A stretch of DNA of 17,355 nucleotides from assembly GCA_937927945.1 (NCBI GenBank), contig CALEYW010000047.1:1-17355 (forward strand), read 5' to 3'. The translations under genes were made by a program, and so were the position numbers. Origin of the DNA: an uncultured candidate division WPS-2 bacterium (GTDB lineage: Bacteria; Vulcanimicrobiota; Vulcanimicrobiia; Vulcanimicrobiales; Vulcanimicrobiaceae). Position 1 is the stretch's first letter; each line of letters opens with the position of its first letter. Shown piece after piece: positions 7,990 to 13,864 of this stretch. The notes under the pieces are model-generated. The model had not been told where the DNA came from. It searched no databases and worked only from the letters and a program-made list of their open reading frames with translations.

Positions 7990-8177
7990 CGTGCCGCTCA
8001 GTATGGCTCCGCTACCGGAGTCAAATCAGAGAGCGCCCCGAAAGGCTGTGAGGGAGCGTACGCTCATTCTGCCGGGCAGGCGTTGCAGACGTTCACGCCC
8101 CCCGTTCCGTCGTCTTCATGTTCGGCCAATGTGCAGCCCATCGTTTTCCAACCTGATGCGGGTATGTTCGGCGAGTC
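7990..8177. promoter_or_regulatory. Divergent intergenic region of efflux operon and antiporter, with a palindrome
   Basis: This short region separates divergent genes. It contains the perfect 12-bp palindrome GAGCGTACGCTC at 8054-8065. This resembles the GAGCG-N2-CGCTC operator type bound by many TetR/AcrR repressors of efflux genes, but no such repressor gene is in the window. I see no RNA gene and no convincing plus-strand -35/-10 pair for the antiporter. Confidence 0.35.
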
Positions 8178-9746
8178 ATGCCGCGGATAGACATCGTCGT
8201 CGCCTTGCTCGCTGTGAGCATCCCGCTCGTCGCGCTCGCGAGAACGATCAAGGTCGGATACCCCGTCCTGCTCGTGCTCGGTGGCTTGGTGCTGTGTTTC
8301 ATCCCGGGACTGCCGCAGGTCGAGATTCATCCCGAGCTCGTATTCACGGTCTTCCTTCCGCCGTTGCTGTATTGGCAAGCGGTCACGGCGCCGACCGGCA
8401 CGATGCGCGCGAACCTCGATTCGATCGGTTCGCTCGCGATCGGTCTCGTGCTCGCAACCGCCTTGGCCGTCGCGCTCATCGCGAAAGCGATCGTCCCAGC
8501 GATCGCGTGGCCGGCGGCGATCGTGCTCGGTGCGATCGTGGCGCCGACGGACGACGTGGCGTTCTGGACGGTAGCGGAGCGGCTTCGGCTGCCCCGACGC
8601 GTCGCGGCATTGATCGGCGGCGAAGCGCTGCTCAACGATGCGTCCTCGCTCATCCTGTACGGCGTTGCCGTAACGGCGGTCGTGTCGGGAACGTTCTCGC
8701 CGGCGAGCACCGGGCTGCGCTTGCTGTGGATCGTCCCGAGCTCGATTGCGATCGGGATGCTCGCCGGTCACGTCGTCTCGCTCGCGTGGCGCCGCATCCG
8801 CGACCCGCAACTGCAGACGATGATCTCGGTGATCGCGCCGTACCTCGCCTATCTGCCGGCCGCGCAGATCGGCCTTTCCGGCGTGCTCGCCGTCGTCACC
8901 GCGGGCGTCTGGGTCAACCGAACCTCGCCGAAGCTCGGCACGCCGGAGGCGCGCCAGCGAACCGCGGGATTCTGGGAGACGACGATTCTGCTGATGAATG
9001 CGATCATGTTCGTGCTGATCGGATTTCATCTGCACGATACGCTTCCGACACTCGGACGCTATCCCATAGCGGTGGTCGTCGGAGCGATCGTGGCCGTCAA
9101 CGCCGCCGTCATCGCGCTGCGTTTCCTCTGGATCTTCGCCGGCGGGTTCATTTCGGACCGGCTTCGGCGCGCCGGTCCGGCGAAGGGCGAACGCCGTTGG
9201 AAGTATCGCGCGATCGCGTCGTGGGCAGGTTTGCGGGGAGGGGTGTCGCTCGCTACGGCGCTCGCGTTGCCGCGGACCGTCTCCGACGGGACGCCGTTCG
9301 CGCATCGCGACCTCATCATCCTGGTCTCGTTCAGCGTGATCCTCGTGATCCTCGTCGGCCAAGGGCTCAGCCTTCCTTGGGTCGTCTCACGCATCGGCTC
9401 AAACGATGACGTCGCGGAGGAGGACGAACAGCGGCGAGCAATCGCCGCGATGCAGACCGCTGCGTTGCGGCGAGTCGACGAGTTGGAACGCGACGGCCGC
9501 ATCGTCCCCGACGACGCGCTCCGTCTGCGGCGGTACGTGAATCGCCGCAAACCGTCGGCCGACGGCGGGACGCCGAATCACGAAGTCGTGCGCGAGCTGG
9601 TGAACGTCGAGCGGGAGACGCTGATCGAGGCGCGCGAGCGGGGGTTGATCGACAACACCGTTCTGCGCCGTATGCAAACCTCACTCGACATGGAAGAACT
9701 CCAGCTCGACCATCTGCGGTCGCCCGACGCAGAACGCCGAGCGTGA
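8178..9746 (+). CDS. CPA1-family Na+/H+ antiporter
   Basis: Inner-membrane monovalent cation/proton antiporter, 522 aa, exchanging cytoplasmic Na+ (or K+) for protons. About twelve hydrophobic segments fill residues 1-405. Family motifs are clear: FLPPLLYWQA, GAIVAPTDDVAFW, then GGEALLNDASS with the ion-binding N153-D154 pair, and SWAGLRGGVSLATALALP with R353. The last 110 residues are a charged helical cytoplasmic tail (RRVDELERDGR ... RETLIEARERGLID), as in bacterial Na+/H+ antiporters of this branch, where such tails can have regulatory roles. The start is ATG 8178, preceded by a modest GGCGAG. It is transcribed away from the efflux operon and converges with the hemerythrin gene, sharing a hairpin at the stops. 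Ion preference cannot be read from sequence alone. Confidence 0.93.
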   Translation: MPRIDIVVALLAVSIPLVALARTIKVGYPVLLVLGGLVLCFIPGLPQVEIHPELVFTVFLPPLLYWQAVTAPTGTMRANLDSIGSLAIGLVLATALAVALIAKAIVPAIAWPAAIVLGAIVAPTDDVAFWTVAERLRLPRRVAALIGGEALLNDASSLILYGVAVTAVVSGTFSPASTGLRLLWIVPSSIAIGMLAGHVVSLAWRRIRDPQLQTMISVIAPYLAYLPAAQIGLSGVLAVVTAGVWVNRTSPKLGTPEARQRTAGFWETTILLMNAIMFVLIGFHLHDTLPTLGRYPIAVVVGAIVAVNAAVIALRFLWIFAGGFISDRLRRAGPAKGERRWKYRAIASWAGLRGGVSLATALALPRTVSDGTPFAHRDLIILVSFSVILVILVGQGLSLPWVVSRIGSNDDVAEEDEQRRAIAAMQTAALRRVDELERDGRIVPDDALRLRRYVNRRKPSADGGTPNHEVVRELVNVERETLIEARERGLIDNTVLRRMQTSLDMEELQLDHLRSPDAERRA

Positions 9747-9777
9747 ACCCTCAGCCGAAGCGACTCTGCGGGTTCAC
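9743..9777. terminator. Shared hairpin containing both stop codons of convergent genes
   Basis: GTGAACCC (9743-9750) pairs perfectly with GGGTTCAC (9770-9777). After one mismatch the stem continues with CAG/CTG (9752-9754 with 9766-9768). The antiporter TGA (9744-9746) and the hemerythrin stop (9776-9774) are opposite each other in the stem. It is likely a bidirectional terminator, though it lacks a T-run. Confidence 0.5.
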
Positions 9778-10286
9778 TGGTGTTCCGCGATGTACTCGTC
9801 GGGGTCCTTATCGACCGCCTTGACGCCGGTGATATGGACCGCTTCGAACGCCGCAAACGCGACGGCAAGGTCGTGACGCTGCGCAAGTCCGACGTGACGG
9901 CGGAAGTCCGTGAGGCCTTCCCGCTCCTCCTCTCCCATGTGATCGCAGTTGGCCTCGTTCGCGCGCGCCACGGCGTCGTACCAGCTATTGCTGCCGAGCT
10001 CGTGCGCGGCGACCGCGCCGACCGCGTCGCGGATCTCGTTGTGGTCGTGGATCGCGTCCTTGGTTTCGTCAACGGACGTGTGTTTGCCGCCGGCGCCTTT
10101 TCCCAAGCGCAGCAGCTCCGGATAGAAAAGTTCTTCCTCGGCCTCGGCGTGGACCTCGAGGAACGCCGACAGACGCGCCCAGACGGCCGCGAGCGTCGCG
10201 GTGTCGGTGCGATCGATCTGCTCGAGAATGGCGAAGAGCCGTCGTTGCTCGTGGTGATCGTCGAGAATGAGCTGGGTGATGTCCAT
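9774..10286 (-). CDS. Hemerythrin-like (HHE cation-binding domain) protein
   Basis: Small cytoplasmic four-helix-bundle protein, 170 aa from the chosen start, expected to bind a di-iron centre. Iron ligands are in the usual order: H11/H12 (LDDHHEQRR), H46 with E50/E51 (LEVHAEAEEELFYPEL), H82 (IHDHNEIRDAV), and H116 with E120 (CDHMGEEE). Such proteins sense or buffer O2, NO or iron, and the specific role here is unknown. The frame stays open to a TTG at 10394, but that codon lies inside the 18-bp palindrome at 10386. I chose ATG 10286, preceded by GCAGG and directly followed by the typical DITQLILDDHHEQ opening. ATG 10307 is the alternative. The gene converges with the antiporter. I found no strong minus-strand promoter, so whether the palindrome also controls it is open. 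Confidence 0.88.
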   Translation of the reverse strand: MDITQLILDDHHEQRRLFAILEQIDRTDTATLAAVWARLSAFLEVHAEAEEELFYPELLRLGKGAGGKHTSVDETKDAIHDHNEIRDAVGAVAAHELGSNSWYDAVARANEANCDHMGEEEREGLTDFRRHVGLAQRHDLAVAFAAFEAVHITGVKAVDKDPDEYIAEHQ

Positions 10287-10385
10287 GATGACCTGCGACG
10301 ATACCATCTCCGAGGCCGAACGTCCATAGTCGACTAGCTGGTCGCGGTTGAGTTGCAGTGGGATTCCGCGAGAAGACTTGAGGCC

Positions 10386-10403
10386 GTCCACCAAATGGTG
10401 GAC
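10386..10403. promoter_or_regulatory. 18-bp palindromic operator, copy 1
   Basis: GTCCACCAAATGGTGGAC has perfect 8-bp arms around AA. It differs from the palindrome in front of xoxF (15721-15738) only by a symmetric pair of substitutions at positions 4 and 15. It abuts the -35 box at 10404 with no gap, exactly as at xoxF. I infer that the same dimeric regulator binds both sites. Confidence 0.7.
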
Positions 10404-10432
10404 TTGCCCCCGCGGCGGAGGTCAGGTACACC
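10404..10432 (+). promoter_or_regulatory. Promoter facing the AraC-family pseudogene
   Basis: TTGCCC (10404-10409), 17-base spacer, TACACC (10427-10432). The predicted transcript starts near 10439, about 40 bases before the ATG at 10481. The arrangement (operator, zero gap, -35, 17, -10) is identical to that of the xoxF promoter, while the spacer sequence is unrelated. Confidence 0.6.
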
Positions 10433-10480
10433 AGCGAAGTCCGGACGAGCAAAAAAAGAACGAACCTAAGAATTTCGTGT

Positions 10481-11098
10481 ATGCCACTTCAACGCTTGCA
10501 ACCGAACCGGTCCCTCGGCGAGTCGCCGACTGAGCGCCGCGTGCACGGGATCGTGGAAGCCGGTATCGATCGTGGACGGTACTTCAACGCACGACGTGGT
10601 ACCGAGGGAACGTTTGGGTCGCCGGGCTCACGTGTTCTATCCACACGGCTTCGTATCGCGGCACCGCCGAAGGAGAGGTGCTCGTACCGCGGCACGCCCT
10701 TGTGTTCGGGCTGGAACGCGAAGGCGAAACCGTCATCGAGGAGGGCGTGAATTCCCGTGCGGCATGACGCGGAGCAGAAGCGCGATCGATGAGTGCGTGG
10801 TACTGCCGAGAGGGCAGCGATACACCGCGAAGAAGGGCTATGGGTCGCAGCGATATTGTTCCGAGCCAACGGTACGAAGCCGATTCCGGCCCCAGGCACT
10901 GCAAACGTGGGGTCAGCGCGGTTCAAGCTCGTCCTCGACTTCGTGGAGGAGCATCTGCATCGCGACCTCAGCCTGATCGAGCTGGCGTCGCTTGTCGGCC
11001 TGAGCGTCACGCATTTTTCTCACGCATTCAAGGCGACGTACGGCGTCTCTCCATACCGTTATATCTTGCAACGCCGCCTCAGACGAGCGGGGACGTTG
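10481..11098 (+). pseudogene. Decayed AraC-family transcription regulator
   Basis: Pieces of one AraC-type regulator are spread over all three forward frames. An N-terminal piece begins at ATG 10481 (LQPNRSLGESPTERRVHG). A sensor-domain piece near 10605-10665 (AHVFYPHGFVSRH) is in a second frame. A third piece, near 10669-10740 (EGEVLVPRHALVFGLEREGE), is in the third. The first frame then resumes, is cut by an in-frame TGA at 10790-10792, and continues from about 10793 into an excellent first AraC helix-turn-helix (DLSLIELASLVGLSVTHFSHAF ... GVSPYRYILQRRLRRA, ending near 11095). The second helix-turn-helix expected immediately afterwards is missing. At least two frameshifts, one stop and a 3' truncation make it non-functional. 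Its promoter is intact. It may once have regulated the xox operon, whose 3' end it faces. Confidence 0.75.
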
Positions 11099-11215
11099 CG
11101 TGTACCGCTCCGTGATGATGACGTGAACGAGGTAAACGCGGATCCGGCGGACGATCGTCCGGCTGTGACGCCGTGCGCCCTGCCGTACGAAGGTGGGCGT
11201 TGGCGGCCGCGCCGG
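11099..11215. other. Non-coding spacer between AraC pseudogene and the end of the xox operon
   Basis: I see no gene here. It holds the 14-bp perfect palindrome CGGACGATCGTCCG (11148-11161). This can fold only into a 5-bp stem with a GATC loop and has no T-run, so it is not a convincing terminator. The missing C-terminal part of the AraC gene is not found here. Confidence 0.4.
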
Positions 11216-11668
11216 TCAGCGTCCCCCGTAGGTCGTGATGATGACGTTCGAACTCGTCGCTACAGCGTACGTGAGCGGCTTCGGGCCGGCCGGGTACCCG
11301 TTGCGCGCGAGGACGTACGCCATGATCGACGCGTACTGGTCCTTCGGGAGCGACCCCGGCGCGTTGAGCGGCATCTGCAGCGACATGAACCCAAAGAAGT
11401 CGCCGACGGTGAGCTTCGTCTTCGTCGCAAGGCGCACGAGGTTTGGCCCGCGCAGGGCGGGGCCGACGCCGCCTTCGAGGTTGTCGCCATGGCATTGCAC
11501 GCACGTGCTCGAGTAGAGCTTCGCGCCCGCCGCGGCTTGCGCTTTGGTGTAGAGCGCAGGGGGTAAGCCGGCCGATGTCGCCGCCGTCGCGCCGAGCAGC
11601 GCGTGCGCGATCAGCGCAGCGCCGCACACCGCCGCGACGGCGGCACGTCGGGCGAACGCGTCAGCCAC
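11216..11668 (-). CDS. xoxG: Periplasmic c-type cytochrome, XoxG-like electron acceptor
   Basis: Single-heme cytochrome c, 150 aa, last gene of the dehydrogenase operon. A signal peptide covers about residues 1-33 (hydrophobic VAAVCGAALIAHALLGATAA). The heme site is C56-V-Q-C59-H60, followed by GDNLEGGVGPALRGP. M99 in SLQMPLNAPGSLP is the probable sixth heme ligand. Partner cytochromes of Xox dehydrogenases take electrons from PQQ and pass them toward the terminal oxidase, and the operon position supports that job. The symbol rests on context, since the sequence alone says only a class I-like cytochrome c. The start is GTG 11668, overlapping the stop of the DUF5069 gene by 8 bases with no clear ribosome site of its own, so translation is probably coupled. 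Confidence 0.88.
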   Translation of the reverse strand: MADAFARRAAVAAVCGAALIAHALLGATAATSAGLPPALYTKAQAAAGAKLYSSTCVQCHGDNLEGGVGPALRGPNLVRLATKTKLTVGDFFGFMSLQMPLNAPGSLPKDQYASIMAYVLARNGYPAGPKPLTYAVATSSNVIITTYGGR

Positions 11669-12122
11669 CCGAGGCGCGTTTTCGCAGCTCGTCGAGATCC
11701 TCGAGCGTGTTGAGCGTGACGGCGTCCTTGATCGACGCGTCGGTTACCCCGCTCGCGGCCCGCATCTGCGCGGCCAACTCGTCGGAGTGGTTATAGCCGC
11801 GGATCGCAGCGTTGTGCTTTGCGATCTTGTCTTGCGAGAGGTCGCCGCCGTTCACTTGGACGACGTAGCGCTCGAACTCCATGTACGTCGGCCTCTTTTC
11901 GCGCACGAACGCGATCGTCGCGTCGCGATCGAGGCCCAGCGCGTCGATCGTCATCTGGTCGAAGCCCGTGCCGCAGAGATCGTAGCCATCGGCGAGCACA
12001 CCGGCGGCGCCGAGCGTGAGCTTCGCCCACAGGCGCGGCAGGTGCACGGCGCCGAGCGGACCGGCCGTACCGGAGCTGATCAGGGGGGTGACCTTGGTTT
12101 TCGTCGAGGTCGTCGTTTCCAT
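11661..12122 (-). CDS. DUF5069-like protein of the xox operon
   Basis: Soluble protein of 153 aa resembling the DUF5069 family. Diagnostic segments are GAVHLPRLWAKLTLGAAGVLADGY, the following CGTGFDQMTIDALGL and RDATIAFVREKRPTYMEFERYV. The last 60 residues are an extra helical, charged tail (HNAAIRGYNHSDELAAQMRA ... DLDELRKRA). There is no signal peptide, so it acts in the cytoplasm. No biochemical function is known to me for the family. The start is ATG 12122, with GGAGG 5 bases before it; the longer frame up to 12455 is a shadow of the dehydrogenase gene. It begins 13 bases after that gene and overlaps the cytochrome start by 8 bases. Its place inside the operon suggests a role in methanol oxidation or in handling its products. 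Confidence 0.8.
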   Translation of the reverse strand: METTTSTKTKVTPLISSGTAGPLGAVHLPRLWAKLTLGAAGVLADGYDLCGTGFDQMTIDALGLDRDATIAFVREKRPTYMEFERYVVQVNGGDLSQDKIAKHNAAIRGYNHSDELAAQMRAASGVTDASIKDAVTLNTLEDLDELRKRASGG

Positions 12123-12135
12123 GTGTCCTCCGCGA

Positions 12136-13044
12136 TCACTTCGTCGTGAGTGAGTGTGGACGGCGCGAAGCGAACGTGAGCTCCGCGACGCCGGATTTGT
12201 CGAGCTCGCCGAGGCCGAGCTCCACCATGGTATCGTATTGTTTCGCCGTCGCCTCGGCGAGCGGCAGCGGCAGTCCCGCCTCGTGTGCGAGCGCCGTCGC
12301 GATGTGCGAGTCCTTGGCGGCGTGCGCAGCGGAAAAGTAGGTGTCGTGCTCGCGGTTCTGCATGTCGATGCCGTCGGTCTCGAGCACGCGCGAGTTGGCA
12401 CCCGTCTCGGCGAACACCTCGCGAAGCACGGTGAGGTCGAGCCCCACCGCCTCACCGAGTCCGAGTCCCTCGGCGAGCCCGGCGGTGTTGATGTTCATCA
12501 CCATGTTGACGAGCGCTTTGACCTTCGCGGCCTGCCCCGCCTCGCCGATGTAGCGCAGACTCTTGCTCATCGTGCGCAGCATCGGCTCGACGCGCTCGAA
12601 CGTCGCCCGCCGTCCGGCGACCATCATGTAGAGCGTCCCGTCGCGCGCCTGCGGGATGGAGCTCGCCAGGGGGACCTCGAGGCTCGACGCGCCGCGCTCT
12701 TCCACGAGTGCCTGCACGTCGACGTGCACGTCCGGCGTGATCGTCGCCGAGTTGATGAAGATCTTTCCGCGCGCGTTCGCGAGCAGCGAGTCGCCGGTCG
12801 TGCCGTAAATCGTGCGCATCGCCGCGTCGTCGGTCACGACCGTCACGATCACGTCGGAGAGATCCGTCACGCGCGCGAGCGACGACGACGCTTCGGCGCC
12901 GAGTTCCGCCGCGAGCTCCCGTGCGGCATCCGGCCGCACGTCGTAGACCGCGACGACCGGATAACCAACCTCGTTCAGCCGGCGCGCCATGTTCGCACCC
13001 ATTCGGCCGACGCCGACGAAGCCGACCCGTTGCCGTTCGCTCAT
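12136..13044 (-). CDS. 3-hydroxyisobutyrate dehydrogenase-family NAD(P)-dependent oxidoreductase
   Basis: Cytoplasmic beta-hydroxyacid dehydrogenase family enzyme, 302 aa, a normal length for the family. The N-terminal Rossmann fold has the nucleotide-binding GFVGVGRMGANMARRL (residues 8-23). D35 in VYDVRP at the end of strand 2 suggests preference for NAD. The catalytic Lys is in GEAGQAAKVKALVNMVM, most likely K176 with N180. The usual substrate-binding motif DAPVSGG is replaced by EVPLASS (about 123-129), so the substrate may differ from 3-hydroxyisobutyrate. Candidates are other small hydroxyacids or aldehydes such as those of the tartronate or succinate-semialdehyde reductase branch. The start is ATG 13044, 4 bases after the xoxJ stop, and the gene is in one operon with xoxF. 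Its link to methanol oxidation is inferred from that position. Confidence 0.88.
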   Translation of the reverse strand: MSERQRVGFVGVGRMGANMARRLNEVGYPVVAVYDVRPDAARELAAELGAEASSSLARVTDLSDVIVTVVTDDAAMRTIYGTTGDSLLANARGKIFINSATITPDVHVDVQALVEERGASSLEVPLASSIPQARDGTLYMMVAGRRATFERVEPMLRTMSKSLRYIGEAGQAAKVKALVNMVMNINTAGLAEGLGLGEAVGLDLTVLREVFAETGANSRVLETDGIDMQNREHDTYFSAAHAAKDSHIATALAHEAGLPLPLAEATAKQYDTMVELGLGELDKSGVAELTFASRRPHSLTTK

Positions 13045-13048
13045 CGTT

Positions 13049-13864
13049 TCACGTTCCCGTTGCGCCCGAACCGTCGTAAATCAGCACGCCGAACGAGCGC
13101 AGGACACTTTGCAGCTGGGGCTTGCTCTTGGCGATCGCCGCGTCGAGAGCGTCGCGCGTTCGGGTGTCCGCTTTCCGCGCCGCCATCGCCATCGGGAACA
13201 CGTACTGCTCGACGGTTCCGAGCGCGCGCGAGTTCGGGACCGGGACGACCGCAAGGCCGGAGAACGAGCGCAGGAAATAGCCGATCGATGGCTGCCAGGT
13301 AACCGCGACGCCGATCTTGCCGGTGTGGACGGCGGTCAGGATCTCGGCCGGCGACTCGCCCGGCGTGTCACCGATGTCGAACGGCGTCGCGTGGAGGATC
13401 AGCGCGCGCAGCTTCAATCCGTTCTCCGGCGGCGTGTCCTGCTCGAAACCGATCCTCAGCTGCTTCAACGCCGGCGAGTCCATCGACGTGATCTCGTAGT
13501 TGCCCTTCTTTGGGTAGACGAAGACGTACGATGAGACGTAGTACGGGCGCGTCGCGAGAACGTTGTCGCTCGCGAATGGCACGTTCATCACCACGTCGCA
13601 GAGTCCGGCATTGAGCGTGTCGTGCAGGAACTGGTCGAACCCGCCCGGCCCGCGCGTAGAGTGCCAGACGAACCTGACGGTCTCGCCCATCGCGTGCCCC
13701 ATCACCAGGGCCAGCTTGTTCTCGAAGCCCTGCCGCGCGCGGTTCGAGAAGGGCATGTAGTCGGGGTCGGCGCAGACGCGCAACGGCTGGGCCGCCGCGC
13801 GTGCGCCGGTGGCCGCCGTCGCGGCGAGCAATAGTGCAACCGCGACGGCGATTCTGCGCAGCAT
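13049..13864 (-). CDS. xoxJ: XoxJ-type periplasmic binding protein
   Basis: Periplasmic solute-binding-fold protein (SBP family 3 fold), 271 aa, of the subgroup associated with quinoprotein dehydrogenases (MxaJ/XoxJ). A cleavable signal peptide spans about residues 1-25 (LRRIAVAVALLLAATAATGARA). The mature protein opens with the characteristic LRVCADPDYMPFSNRARQGFENKLA. Also typical are TLNAGLCDVVMNVPFASDNVLATRPYYVSSYVFV and the later RIGFEQDTPPENGL region. XoxJ is thought to help load or activate XoxF rather than import a solute, and no ABC permease is nearby. The start ATG (13864) overlaps the xoxF stop by one base (TGATG), so the two are translationally coupled. The longer frame to 14236 is antisense-free shadow coding within xoxF and is rejected. 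Confidence 0.92.
   Translation of the reverse strand: MLRRIAVAVALLLAATAATGARAAAQPLRVCADPDYMPFSNRARQGFENKLALVMGHAMGETVRFVWHSTRGPGGFDQFLHDTLNAGLCDVVMNVPFASDNVLATRPYYVSSYVFVYPKKGNYEITSMDSPALKQLRIGFEQDTPPENGLKLRALILHATPFDIGDTPGESPAEILTAVHTGKIGVAVTWQPSIGYFLRSFSGLAVVPVPNSRALGTVEQYVFPMAMAARKADTRTRDALDAAIAKSKPQLQSVLRSFGVLIYDGSGATGT

Noticed and set aside
8064..9362. 432-aa minus-strand frame antisense to the antiporter
   Set aside because: Charged repetitive composition; the sense strand encodes a complete CPA1 transporter.
10287..10394. Longer hemerythrin start at TTG 10394
   Set aside because: The TTG lies inside the operator palindrome and has no ribosome site; ATG 10286 gives the usual family N-terminus.
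11148..11161. Palindrome CGGACGATCGTCCG as terminator of the xox operon
   Set aside because: Only a 5-bp stem can form around a 4-base loop and no T-run follows; chance is plausible in such GC-rich DNA.
11111..11248. Repeated 14-mer CGTGATGATGACGT near 11111 and 11235
   Set aside because: Flanks are unrelated and one copy codes for the cytochrome C-terminus; probably coincidence.
12154..13302. 382-aa plus-strand frame across the dehydrogenase and xoxJ
   Set aside because: Antisense shadow; crosses two well-supported genes.
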